Shown piece after piece: positions 16,642-24,936 of a DNA stretch of 32,155 bases. Under the pieces are notes generated by a model that saw only the letters and a list, made by a program, of their open reading frames with translations, was not told the DNA's origin and ran no database searches. Numbering within the stretch: the stretch's first letter is position 1; every line of letters starts with the position of its first letter. Made by a program: the position numbers and the translations under genes. This DNA is from Acidobacteriota bacterium (lineage in GTDB: Bacteria; Acidobacteriota; UBA6911): the NCBI GenBank assembly GCA_016929335.1, contig JAFGIY010000069.1:1-32155 (forward strand), in the 5' to 3' direction.

Positions 16642-18444
16642 ATGGCAACCGATGGGAACCAGGCCCGGCAATATAGTGAAAGCCTGCATTCGAAATTTCC
16701 TCATCCTTTAGGCACGAAAGCGCGGATTCTTTTATCGAGCGTGTTTGGTCCCTATGCCCAGGACGACAAATTCGGCAGCCGGCTGATCAATCCAATGGAG
16801 CTTTATCACAACCAGGTAACGCGGCTCCAGGGGCCATTCTCGCTGCGGATGTTTCACCGTTCCTGGGGGCTCATGCTGATGCAGGCGAATGTGTCCGCCC
16901 CTTGTACGCTGCTTGATTTCCCGACGCTGGACCGCTTTATTGACGAAATCCGCAATCGCCGCTACGACATAATCGGAATCAGCAGCATCACGGCGAACAT
17001 TCTGAAAGTGAAGCATATGTGCGATCTGGTGCGCCGCCTGCAGCCGGATGCAACTATCGTGGTCGGAGGCCATATTGCCGGCATTTCTGATCTGCATTCC
17101 CGGCTGGACGCAGACTGGATCGTTCGGGAAGAGGGTGTGCAATGGTTCCGCCGGTTTCTGGGCGAGGATCCGGAACAACTGATCCGACATCCCGTCATCC
17201 CCACCCGTGTCGGCACCCGGAGCATGGGGATCACCGTAAAAGAAAAACCTGACGAAACCGCCGTCACGATCCTGCCTTCAGTCGGCTGCCCGCTGGGCTG
17301 CAATTTCTGTTCGACGTCTTCTCTTTTCGGCGGAAAGGGCAAGTGGGTCAACTTCTACGATTCGGGAGATGAGCTCTTTGATATCCTGTGCCGGCTCGAA
17401 GAGCTTCGCGGCACGCAGTCCTTTTTTGTGATGGACGAAAATTTCCTTCTCTATCGCAAGAGAGCGCTCCGCCTGCTTGAGCTTATGGAGAAGCACGACA
17501 AGGCATGGATTTTTTACGTATTCAGCTCCGCCAATGCAATTCGTTCCTATACCATGGAGCAATTGATAGCGCTGGGAATCTCCTGGGTATGGGTTGGATT
17601 GGAGTGTGAAAACAGCCGATACGGGAAACTCCACGGCATCGACACAATGGAGCTGGTCCGGGAGCTTCAATCGCACGGCATACGTGTGCTGGGATCCACC
17701 ATCATCGGTCTGGAACACCACACGCCGGAAAATATTGATGAAGCCATCGAATACGCCGTCCGCCATAAAACGGACTTCCATCAGTTCATGCTGTACATGC
17801 CTCTTCCCGGTACTCCTCTCTACCGCGAATTTGAATCCAAAGGATTGATTCTGGACGAGACGCAATGCTCCCTGCCGGATTCTCATGGGCAATACCGGTT
17901 CAACTATCGGCATGCTCATATCCCGGCCGGGATGGAGACGGAGATGCTGCTGAAAGCTTTCCGGTGCGACTTCGAGGTTAACGGCCCCAGCCTCCTGCGT
18001 GTTCTTCGCACCACGCTGGCGGGCCGCAGGCGATACAAGAATCATCCGAATCCCAGAATCAGACGTCGATTCCGGGAAGAAATCCGGGGCATGGTGCCTT
18101 CCTTCTCGGCTGTGGCCGGCGCAGCGGAGCGCTACTATCGGCATAATCAGCTGCTCCACGGCTCTTTTGTTGAGCTGATCGAGCAAATTAAAGCCGAATT
18201 CGGATGGAGCTCCGGCCTGGTTGCATTCCTGGGGGGCAAGTATGTCCTCGGAAAGATCCGCCGGGAGGAGAAGCGGCTTGCCCGGGGATGGACCTACGAA
18301 CCTCCGACTTTCTATGAGGTCAATGAAGCGGTCCCGGCCGAAGAATCCGTCGGCATCAGCCGATGTTCTTTCATCACTCCCGGCATTGAGCGCCTGCACG
18401 GTGTCGAAAGCGCCGGCATAATGGAGGAGGTTGGCTGCGTATGA
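16642..18444 (+). CDS. B12-binding domain radical SAM protein
   Basis: A 600-residue enzyme. The N-terminal part (about 30-180) is a cobalamin-binding Rossmann domain ('DIIGISSITANILKVKH', 'IVVGGHIAGI'). The radical SAM cluster motif is CxxxCxxC at Cys216, Cys220 and Cys223 ('GCPLGCNFCS'). A TIM-barrel part follows with the usual 'MPLPGTPLYREFE' segment, and a C-terminal extension of about 150 residues follows that. Class-B enzymes of this kind methylate or join unactivated carbons; relatives act on hopanoids, bacteriochlorophyll, and lipids (established families). The start at 16642 has AAGGAG six bases upstream; an open frame from 16501 is longer but lacks a site. Its stop overlaps the DUF1295 start (ATGA), so translation is coupled and the substrate is probably an acyl lipid (inference). 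Confidence 0.93.
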   Translation: MATDGNQARQYSESLHSKFPHPLGTKARILLSSVFGPYAQDDKFGSRLINPMELYHNQVTRLQGPFSLRMFHRSWGLMLMQANVSAPCTLLDFPTLDRFIDEIRNRRYDIIGISSITANILKVKHMCDLVRRLQPDATIVVGGHIAGISDLHSRLDADWIVREEGVQWFRRFLGEDPEQLIRHPVIPTRVGTRSMGITVKEKPDETAVTILPSVGCPLGCNFCSTSSLFGGKGKWVNFYDSGDELFDILCRLEELRGTQSFFVMDENFLLYRKRALRLLELMEKHDKAWIFYVFSSANAIRSYTMEQLIALGISWVWVGLECENSRYGKLHGIDTMELVRELQSHGIRVLGSTIIGLEHHTPENIDEAIEYAVRHKTDFHQFMLYMPLPGTPLYREFESKGLILDETQCSLPDSHGQYRFNYRHAHIPAGMETEMLLKAFRCDFEVNGPSLLRVLRTTLAGRRRYKNHPNPRIRRRFREEIRGMVPSFSAVAGAAERYYRHNQLLHGSFVELIEQIKAEFGWSSGLVAFLGGKYVLGKIRREEKRLARGWTYEPPTFYEVNEAVPAEESVGISRCSFITPGIERLHGVESAGIMEEVGCV

Positions 18445-19247
18445 TTTCTACCGGAATACAAATCCTGATCGCAGTTTTGTGTGCCTCTGCCTTGATGACA
18501 GCGCTATGGTTTATTCAGCGCCGGACTCACAACGCGGGCATTGTAGATGCCGGATGGGCCGCCGCTATCGGAATGCTTGCCGTCTTTTTTGCAATGACGT
18601 CCGACGGCTACTTGCCGCGCCGCATTCTGGTCGCCATCCTCGTTGCCGTCTGGGCATCGCGCCTTTCCTATTACATACTGACGGATCGGGTTCTCGGGCG
18701 TCCGGAAGAAGGACGCTACGTTGCGCTGCGGAAAGAGTGGGGAGCGGCTGCCGAGCGCCGGCTGTTTTTTTTCTACCAGTACCAGGCTTTATTTGCCGTT
18801 TTCTTCGCGCTCCCGGCGCTGGTCGTTGCGCATCATTCCCGGTCGCAATGGACGGGATGGGATCTGGCCGGCGTCCTTATTTGGGTGTGCGGTGTCGGAA
18901 ATACCATCGCATCGGACCGCCAGCTCGCGCGGTTCAAGGCCCGGCCGGACAGCCGCGGCAAGACATGCCGTGCAGGCTGGTGGCGTTATTCCAGGCATCC
19001 CAATTATTTTTTCGAGTGGATTCACTGGTGCTCCTACGCGGTTCTGGCCTCGGAGACCGCGTTCTGGTGGATCGCCTGGCTTGTGCCTCTGGTGCTGCTG
19101 TATCTGTTTTTCAAAGTGACCGGAATCCCGCCCACGGAAGCGCAGGCTCTCGCAAGCCGCGGCGAGGATTATCGCCGGTATCAGAAAACTACGAGCGTTT
19201 TCATACCCTGGTTTCCTAAAAAGGAAAATCCGGATGAACGTCCTTGA
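18441..19247 (+). CDS. DUF1295 membrane protein (steroid 5-alpha-reductase-like)
   Basis: A 268-residue protein with about six hydrophobic segments and the family signature 'SRHPNYFFEW' at about 184-193, which belongs to the NADPH-binding end of the DUF1295/steroid 5-alpha-reductase family. Characterised relatives reduce C=C bonds in lipids. In similar clusters DUF1295 genes stand next to Cfa-type methyltransferases, so reduction of a methylated or methylene acyl intermediate is a reasonable role (inference). Start and stop overlap its neighbours (ATGA with the radical SAM gene, 14 bases with the methyltransferase), which indicates one operon with coupled translation. Confidence 0.9.
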   Translation: MISTGIQILIAVLCASALMTALWFIQRRTHNAGIVDAGWAAAIGMLAVFFAMTSDGYLPRRILVAILVAVWASRLSYYILTDRVLGRPEEGRYVALRKEWGAAAERRLFFFYQYQALFAVFFALPALVVAHHSRSQWTGWDLAGVLIWVCGVGNTIASDRQLARFKARPDSRGKTCRAGWWRYSRHPNYFFEWIHWCSYAVLASETAFWWIAWLVPLVLLYLFFKVTGIPPTEAQALASRGEDYRRYQKTTSVFIPWFPKKENPDERP

Positions 19248-20265
19248 TCTGGCAGAGCGAGCCCTGCTTCCGGACTGGATGATCCGTTTTGGCATCCGTC
19301 GGTTGCTGGCTTCAAGGTTGCGCACGGAGCGGCGGCGAAACGGCGGTGAGAGCAGAGCCTATGTCAGGCAGTTTATCGAAGAGCTGCGCCGCAGCTCGAT
19401 CGCTGTCGCGACAGAATCCGCCAACGAGCAGCATTACGAAGTGCCTACGCAGTTTTTCCAGCATGCGCTTGGTCCCCGACTGAAATACAGCTGCTGCTAT
19501 TGGTCCACTCCTGAAACGACTCTTGCTCAGGCCGAAGAAGCCATGCTTGATCTGTTCTGCCGCCGTGCCGGCGTACAGGATGGGATGGACATTCTGGAAC
19601 TCGGCTGCGGCTGGGGATCACTCTGCCTGTGGGTTGCTCGGAAATTTCCGGCGTGCCGCATCCTGGCCATCTCCAATTCGCGGACGCAGCGCGAATACAT
19701 TGAATCACGATGCAGGGCGCTTGGCTTAAGCAATGTCAGCATTGCCACAGTCAATATCCGGGACTTCAACACGGACCGGTGTTTCGACAGGGCTCTATCC
19801 GTGGAGATGTTCGAACATGTGCGCAATTATGATGAATTGTTCGGCCGGATCTCCAGCTGGCTGAAACCGGACGGGCGGCTCATGGTTCACATATTCTGCC
19901 ATTCCCGCTTTGCATACCCGTTTGAAACCGAGGGATCATCCAATTGGATGGGAAGCCGGTTTTTCACCGGGGGGATCATGCCTTCCGATGATCTATTGCT
20001 GAATTTTCAACGCGATCTCGTTCTGGAAAATCAATGGCGGTTTTCCGGGATCCACTATGCCAGAACCCTGGAAGCATGGCTGAAAAATTGCGACGGTAAG
20101 CGGACCGAATTGCTGCAAATATTTCAGGCGGGCAAAAATCGCGCGGAAGCTTCCCGCGAGCTGCAAAGCTGGCGTATCTTTTTCATGGCCTGTGCAGAGC
20201 TTTTTCAATACAACCACGGCCGGGAATGGTATGTATCCCATTACCTCTTCCGCAATAACCGATAA
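19234..20265 (+). CDS. Cfa-like SAM-dependent methyltransferase
   Basis: A 343-residue class I methyltransferase of the cyclopropane-fatty-acid-synthase (Cfa) branch. Visible are 'HYEVPTQFF' (67-75) and 'YSCCYW' ahead of motif I 'ELGCGWGS' (122-129), then 'LSVEMFEHV'. The N-terminal lipid-binding domain of true Cfa proteins is short here, and the C-terminal half is the less conserved type found in unusual-fatty-acid clusters (tuberculostearic, furan-acid sets). It transfers a methyl group to a C=C of an acyl chain in known relatives. It is the third gene of the radical SAM-DUF1295-methyltransferase operon. The product could be a methyl-branched or methylene fatty acid; cyclopropanation cannot be excluded. 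Confidence 0.9.
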   Translation: MNVLDLAERALLPDWMIRFGIRRLLASRLRTERRRNGGESRAYVRQFIEELRRSSIAVATESANEQHYEVPTQFFQHALGPRLKYSCCYWSTPETTLAQAEEAMLDLFCRRAGVQDGMDILELGCGWGSLCLWVARKFPACRILAISNSRTQREYIESRCRALGLSNVSIATVNIRDFNTDRCFDRALSVEMFEHVRNYDELFGRISSWLKPDGRLMVHIFCHSRFAYPFETEGSSNWMGSRFFTGGIMPSDDLLLNFQRDLVLENQWRFSGIHYARTLEAWLKNCDGKRTELLQIFQAGKNRAEASRELQSWRIFFMACAELFQYNHGREWYVSHYLFRNNR

Positions 20266-20361
20266 TACCACCGATCCATCGAGTGAATCATCCGAACGGC
20301 TATCTGAAATACATAGCGGCAGAGAAGTAGTATCCACATGGTTTCGGGGACACGCCGCGCT

Positions 20362-20390
20362 TTGACATTGGCTGAACTGCTTCTTATAGC
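20362..20390 (+). promoter_or_regulatory. Sigma-70-type promoter for the molybdopterin oxidoreductase gene
   Basis: TTGACA (20362-20367, perfect -35) and TATAGC (20385-20390, four of six to -10) with a 17-base spacer, 34 bases before the ATG at 20424, which has GGAGG eight bases upstream. This suggests that the gene starts a transcript of its own, separate from the methyltransferase operon. Confidence 0.6.
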
Positions 20391-20423
20391 TTCCTGTAGC
20401 AATGGATTACGGAGGAATCGACC

Positions 20424-21140
20424 ATGAGATCGCCGGCGCCGGGTATTTCGGGCATCACAAGACGAATTTTCGGGAGATTGGTGGGAGGTTTTCTATTTAT
20501 GACCTTTATTCCCTCGGCTGTTGCCGGTTTCTTCCTAAAGATCCTTCCGGTACGAACTGTTGAGAAAAACAGGTTCCGGTTTAGCTCAACCGACGGATTG
20601 ATCAGTTGGGAAAATGAAAAGGAACCATACAGGCTGCTTGTGGATGGACTTGTCATGAAACCACAGAGCTTTTCCTACGCCGATATCGAGTCGTTTCCAA
20701 GGATCGAGCAGGTATCGGATCTCCACTGCGTGGAGGGGTGGTCTGTAAAAGACCTCGCGTGGGGCGGATTCAGATTTAAGGAGATTCTGAACAGAATCGA
20801 GCTGAAACCTGATGCCGCTTATGTGCTCTTCCATTCATTTGGGACAACAGAATTCTCTCCCAAAGGACAAAGCCATTACATCGAATCCTTTCCCCTGGCC
20901 GAACTGCTCGATCCGAAAAGAGAAATTCTTCTGGCGCTGACCTTGGACGGCCGTCCTCTGCCTGAGGACCATGGCGGCCCCCTGCGTTTGATCAGCCCGC
21001 ATGACCTCGGATACAAGAGCATCAAGTTCATTTCACGGATTGAATTCATTAAGAAAGAACGGCCCGGCTGGTGGACACTGGCCAATCCTGCCTACCCGAC
21101 AGTCGCAAGAGTCCCCGAAAGCCGGCTAAGGAAAAGGTAG
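20424..21140 (+). CDS. Tat-exported molybdopterin-dependent oxidoreductase (sulfite oxidase / MsrP-like fold)
   Basis: A 238-residue protein with one sulfite-oxidase-type molybdopterin domain (about 65-215). The Mo ligand is probably Cys102 in 'LHCVEGWS'; 'EDHGGPLRLISPHDLGYKS' (about 181-199) is the typical following segment. The N-terminus carries a twin-arginine-like signal (Arg13-Arg14 in 'TRRIFGRL') and a hydrophobic stretch to about residue 38, so it is exported folded and may stay membrane-anchored. Relatives include MsrP, which repairs oxidised methionines in envelope proteins with a haem partner MsrQ; no MsrQ-like gene is near, and the substrate is open. It lies in the lipid-modification island with its own promoter. 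Confidence 0.88.
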   Translation: MRSPAPGISGITRRIFGRLVGGFLFMTFIPSAVAGFFLKILPVRTVEKNRFRFSSTDGLISWENEKEPYRLLVDGLVMKPQSFSYADIESFPRIEQVSDLHCVEGWSVKDLAWGGFRFKEILNRIELKPDAAYVLFHSFGTTEFSPKGQSHYIESFPLAELLDPKREILLALTLDGRPLPEDHGGPLRLISPHDLGYKSIKFISRIEFIKKERPGWWTLANPAYPTVARVPESRLRKR

Positions 21141-21245
21141 GGTCCATCGAGCTGTGGATTCTTTCCGCGGCCTATGGCCGTGCAACCCTTATAGGGTAGG
21201 CCGTTCCGTTGGCATGGGAGGATATATTGCAAAGGGAAGATTGAT

Positions 21246-21344
21246 TTCGGGGTCGAACAGAAATGATATTAAGTGAGGACACAATTGGTATGCTTCATAG
21301 CTAAAAGCCGACCCCGATACCGACTCCGACCCCGACCCCGAGAT
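21246..21344. repeat. Long inverted-repeat element, diverged inverted copy C
   Basis: The CGGGGT-type arm (21309-21344) and a short left arm (21246-21255) flank a centre of about 50 bases. Read on the minus strand, it has the same architecture as copies A and B, and the centre can be aligned with theirs at matching distances (for example a shared CAAT and a shared 'TTCGACCCCGA' end), though most bases differ. The rest of 21141-21529 is the convergent gap between the Mo oxidoreductase and the Cfa gene. Confidence 0.6.
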
Positions 21345-21406
21345 ATCGGTAATTCGCCCTGATGTGCGCTGACTGTGGGACGCACCTGACATAGACTGTC
21401 TCAGGG

Positions 21407-21424
21407 TCGCGGCTGAAGCCGCGA
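21407..21424. repeat. TCGCGGC palindrome
   Basis: TCGCGGCT-GA-AGCCGCGA. The same palindrome recurs at 31703-31722 and 31782-31801. It lies between two convergent genes. It is a dispersed repeat; a terminator role is possible but no T-run is seen. Confidence 0.6.
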
Positions 21425-21475
21425 TCCACAAGTGAGAGAGGACACTCACAGTATTAACAGATCTGATCTGCTTTC

Positions 21476-21510
21476 TATCCGTGAGAATCGGTGGAAATCC
21501 GCGGTTAAAT
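21476..21510. repeat. ATCCGTG..AATCCG-type dispersed repeat
   Basis: A stretch built from 'ATCCGTGAGAATC' and 'GTGGAAATCCGCGG', matching in part the inverse of 29541-29574. This 'AATCCGTG' repeat type is frequent between genes of environmental genomes. No coding content. Confidence 0.5.
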
Positions 21511-21529
21511 TGTTGCTTGTTCGAGGATG

Positions 21530-22771
21530 CTATTCCGTTACAACGTTCTGGGCTGCGGGCTTGACCAGCAGCATTTGAACATCTCCGATTGCGCGCTCGC
21601 GGAATCCGCCTTCGCAGTAGCAGAAATAGAACTCCCAGGTGCGAATGAATTCATCGTCAAATCCGAGACTTTTGATCGTTTCGATTTTGTCGTTGAACCG
21701 CATCCGCCAATGCGCAAGGGTTTCCGCATAGTGTGACGTGATGTCTTCCAGGTGGAAAAGCTGAAGATCCGTTGCCCTGCCGATCGACCGGCATATAGTA
21801 CCAATCGAAGGGAGACAGCCGCCGGGGAAGATGTATTCCCGGATAAAATCTACGGAGCGCCGGTAGCGTTCATACTGCTGATCCGGGAAGACGATTGCCT
21901 GCAGACACATCATGCCTGCGGATTTCAATAAGCCGGAACATTTTGCGAAATAGGTATCGAAGTATTGATATCCGACGGCTTCGATCATTTCGACTGAAAC
22001 AATCTTGTCATACAGGCCCTCGAGATTTCTATAATCCTCCAGAAGAACGCGGATGCGATCGCCCAGGCCCGATTCCTCGACGCGCTTCATCGTATACTCG
22101 TACTGCTTTCTTGAAATGGTTGCAGCCGTCACCTTGCACCCGTATTCGGATGCCGCGTGGAGAGCAAATCCACCCCAGCCGGAACCGATTTCCAGGACAT
22201 GATCCTCTGCGCGCAGTTCAAGTTTTCGGCAAATGCGATCAAACTTGGCAATCGAAGCCTGGTGCAGAGAGCTTTCGCTTTTCGGAAAAAACGCACAGGA
22301 GTAGGCCAGAGTCTCATCCAGGAAGAGCGAAAAGAAATCATTTCCCAGATCGTAATGCGCGGCAATATTGCGTCGGCTTCCGGCAAGTGTGTTGCGCCGC
22401 ATCCGATGCGCCGCGGTGCGTATAAGGTTGAGCAGCCGGGCGGCGCCGCTCTCGATTTTGCCGAGGACTTCCGCATTGCGGCAGAAGATGCGCACCAGGT
22501 TAACGAGGTTGTCGCATGCCCAGAAGCCCCGGATATAAGCCTCTGCAGCCCCAAGACTCCCGCCGAAAACCACATAGCGGAAGAAACGGGAATCCCGGAC
22601 TCTGATCGTCGCAGTCAGCGTGCTGTCCCCGGGATCTCCAAAAACGCGGCTTTGCGTGCCTTCAATGCACATTAGCCTGCCGTATCGTAAATTTTCAAGC
22701 TGATCCCAGACCAAATCACGAAAAAGGTTTTGCAAACGGGAAGAAGAGCGGCGAGCGGATTCTTCACTCAT
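21530..22771 (-). CDS. Cyclopropane-fatty-acid-synthase family methyltransferase
   Basis: A 413-residue Cfa family protein, the full-length type. The N-terminal part (about 1-140) is the lipid-binding domain. The methyltransferase domain then begins with 'AAHYDLGNDFFSLFLD' (about 137-152), motif I is 'VLEIGSGWGG' (192-201), 'VEMIEAVGY' (260-268) carries the acidic residue that binds bicarbonate in Cfa, and 'YIFPGG' follows. In known enzymes it methylates the C=C of phospholipid acyl chains to a cyclopropane or methyl branch. The start at 22771 was chosen because its ATG shares bases with the DUF1365 stop (ATGA); the frame could begin at 22825 but inside DUF1365. It is the last gene of a flavin oxidoreductase-DUF1365-Cfa unit. 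Confidence 0.94.
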   Translation of the reverse strand: MSEESARRSSSRLQNLFRDLVWDQLENLRYGRLMCIEGTQSRVFGDPGDSTLTATIRVRDSRFFRYVVFGGSLGAAEAYIRGFWACDNLVNLVRIFCRNAEVLGKIESGAARLLNLIRTAAHRMRRNTLAGSRRNIAAHYDLGNDFFSLFLDETLAYSCAFFPKSESSLHQASIAKFDRICRKLELRAEDHVLEIGSGWGGFALHAASEYGCKVTAATISRKQYEYTMKRVEESGLGDRIRVLLEDYRNLEGLYDKIVSVEMIEAVGYQYFDTYFAKCSGLLKSAGMMCLQAIVFPDQQYERYRRSVDFIREYIFPGGCLPSIGTICRSIGRATDLQLFHLEDITSHYAETLAHWRMRFNDKIETIKSLGFDDEFIRTWEFYFCYCEGGFRERAIGDVQMLLVKPAAQNVVTE

Positions 22772-23544
22772 GACCGGGAAGCCTCCGTCCTGGAGGAGTA
22801 TCTGGGATGGGGATAGAAGGGACATTTCTTGCGCCAGAGCAGAAGTGCTTGCCGGTAGATCCCAAGCGTAATCCGGGCCGTCATCCAGGGATAGTGCGCG
22901 AGCGTTCGCAGCATCGCGCTGCGCGTCAGTTCTTTGCGGTTCAAGACCATGGCCACATCAAAGAGCCTTTGATCGCCGAAATAGTTTGCTATTGCAACAC
23001 TCAGTTTTTGTTCCGGTTTGCTGAGGCTCCACTCGTACTCGGCTTTCATATCCATGAAAGGAGATACATGAAAATCCTTTGCATGGCGGAACAACAGGCT
23101 TTTGGGATTCCCAATTTGATTCCCTTGCCACAGCACATACCAGTGCTTCTGCAGCCAGGGGGTGTTGGTTACTTCTGCAACGATCGATGTCACCGTGGCG
23201 CCATCGCCGCTGAAACAATAATAGAGATTCAACGGGCTGAAATAACAGCCCCAGTTGCGCAGATTCGTGAGCAGGCGGATCGGCCCGTCGCACTGCTGCT
23301 CCGTACGTTCCTGCACGAGCGAGCGAACGGATTCGGCCAGAGGGATGGCGGAATGGCCGAGGTGATCCTTGCGGCAGAAGGAAGCGGGCGAAAACCGGCG
23401 GCGGGACAAAACAAAACCTCCATCGAGCAGCTTCGGCAATTCATCCAGATCGAGGTACATCATAAAAAGGTTGTACCGGAACTCGTGTGCTATCGGCTGA
23501 ATCCGACGATGCCGCACATACCCCTCGTAGATGCAGCTCAGCAT
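22768..23544 (-). CDS. DUF1365 family protein
   Basis: A 258-residue protein of the DUF1365 family, recognised by 'YEGYVRHRRIQPIAHEFRY' near the N-terminus, then 'LPKLLDGG', 'GCYFSPLNLYYCF' and 'YEWSLSKPEQKLSVAI'. The function is unknown; the family is nearly always encoded with a flavin amine-oxidase-like protein and a Cfa-like methyltransferase, as here, and such sets are needed for furan or other unusual fatty acids in proteobacteria (established for related clusters). The ATG at 23544 has AAGGAGG eight bases upstream, overlapping the end of the flavin gene by seven bases. A role in handling the acyl substrate is inference. Confidence 0.92.
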   Translation of the reverse strand: MLSCIYEGYVRHRRIQPIAHEFRYNLFMMYLDLDELPKLLDGGFVLSRRRFSPASFCRKDHLGHSAIPLAESVRSLVQERTEQQCDGPIRLLTNLRNWGCYFSPLNLYYCFSGDGATVTSIVAEVTNTPWLQKHWYVLWQGNQIGNPKSLLFRHAKDFHVSPFMDMKAEYEWSLSKPEQKLSVAIANYFGDQRLFDVAMVLNRKELTRSAMLRTLAHYPWMTARITLGIYRQALLLWRKKCPFYPHPRYSSRTEASRS

Positions 23545-24791
23545 GACTCCAACCTCCTTCCGAAGCATTCGCCGACGGCAAGGGCGCTGTTGACGCCGTC
23601 TTCGTGAAAACCGCAGCCCCAGTAGGCGCCGCAGAAATAAGTCCGGTTCCTTCCGTTGATTTCTCCAAAGCGTTTTTGTGCTGCCAGGGCCGGCCTGTTG
23701 TAAATCGGATGGTGGTACACAATTCGCCGCAGGATTTTTTCGCGGTCGAGATTCCGGATTTCATTGAGTGTGATGCAGATGGGTTCCGGCGAACGGTGCC
23801 CCTGCAACCGGTTCAGGTTGTAAGTCAGGGCAACAGGACGGTTTTCTTCCTCCGGGATGTAATAATTCCAGGACGCCCATGCCCGTTTTCGCTTTGGAAA
23901 CAAAGAAGAATCGATATGAAGGACCGTATCGTTGCGCTGGTACGGAATCGAGGAAAGGATTTCCCGTTCCGCTGTTGTTGCATCGGAAAGCATGTCCAGT
24001 GACTGATCGGAATGGGAGGCCATCACAACACAATCGAACCGTTCTGCTTCGCTGTTTCCGGGTTTGACCATTACCCGATCCTCATGCCGCGAGACGGATT
24101 CAACCGGACAATTTAAACGGATCCGATCGGCAAATGGGCGGGTCAGGGCGGATACGTACCGGCCGGCCCCTCCCAGTACGGTTTTCCATTGAGGGTGCCC
24201 CTGAACGGTCAGAAGCCCGTGATTGTTGAAAAAGGCGATGATGAAACGGGCGGGGAATTGCAGAAAACGCTCCGGCTGTGCAGACCATATGGCTGCACCC
24301 ATGGGGACCAGGTAGTTTCGGATAAATGTGCGGCTGAAGCGTTCGCGCGCAAGATATTGGCCCAGTTCCAGATCATCATCCTGTTCGCTCAGAAAAGCCG
24401 CCGCTCCGCGATTGAAGCGCAGAATATCCATCAACATGCGGTAAAAGGTTGGGCGGAGAATATTGCTGCGTTGCGCGAACATGCCGTTGAGAGAACTTCC
24501 CTGGTACTCGAGACCGCTCCCGGCGCAGCGCACACTGAAGCTCATATCGCTTTCTCTGGCTTGCACACCGAGCATCCGCAGGAGTCTCACGAAATTTGGG
24601 TAGGTACGGTCGTTGAACACCATAAAGCCGGTGTCGGCAGAATACCGGTTTCCAAACGCTTCAAACGTCACGGTGTTTGTGTGTCCGCCGGCGTAATCAT
24701 TGGCCTCAAATACGTGGATATCGTTCCCTTCGGCGAGCAACCGGGCTGCCAGCAGTCCGCTGATCCCGGTCCCAATAACGGCGATTTTCAT
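23538..24791 (-). CDS. FAD-dependent oxidoreductase (flavin amine oxidase / UfaD-like)
   Basis: A 417-residue flavoprotein. The dinucleotide fold is at the start: 'AVIGTGISGLLAARLLAEG' (about 4-22) followed by the acidic 'VFEAN' and 'AGGHTNTV' typical of this cluster's flavoproteins; the C-terminal 'YFCGAYWGCGFHEDGVNSAL' binds the FAD end. Related proteins encoded with DUF1365 and Cfa-like methyltransferases desaturate methylated fatty acids on the way to furan fatty acids (UfaD) or act in unusual-acid formation. AAGGA lies eight bases before the ATG. It heads the minus-strand unit and shares a 145-base divergent region with DUF2177. Confidence 0.93.
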   Translation of the reverse strand: MKIAVIGTGISGLLAARLLAEGNDIHVFEANDYAGGHTNTVTFEAFGNRYSADTGFMVFNDRTYPNFVRLLRMLGVQARESDMSFSVRCAGSGLEYQGSSLNGMFAQRSNILRPTFYRMLMDILRFNRGAAAFLSEQDDDLELGQYLARERFSRTFIRNYLVPMGAAIWSAQPERFLQFPARFIIAFFNNHGLLTVQGHPQWKTVLGGAGRYVSALTRPFADRIRLNCPVESVSRHEDRVMVKPGNSEAERFDCVVMASHSDQSLDMLSDATTAEREILSSIPYQRNDTVLHIDSSLFPKRKRAWASWNYYIPEEENRPVALTYNLNRLQGHRSPEPICITLNEIRNLDREKILRRIVYHHPIYNRPALAAQKRFGEINGRNRTYFCGAYWGCGFHEDGVNSALAVGECFGRRLESC

Positions 24792-24936
24792 ACGGTGCGT
24801 CCTTTCTCAATGACCGCTTTTCTCTGATCCCGTCATTTCACTTGTTCCCGGGTGACTGAAAGGATTATAAGAGATTCCAGCACCAAACGACATCGCGATC
24901 GAATCGGGCGCATTCTTCGACCTTAGGAGACAGATT

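Noticed and set aside
17278..18399. Long minus-strand frame opposite the radical SAM gene
   Set aside because: Antisense shadow; the plus-strand frame has the CxxxCxxC motif and a ribosome site.
24825..24848. GGAAC..GATCA ECF-type promoter before the flavin oxidoreductase gene
   Set aside because: Spacing of about 14 bases and a poor -10 element; not convincing without a second site.
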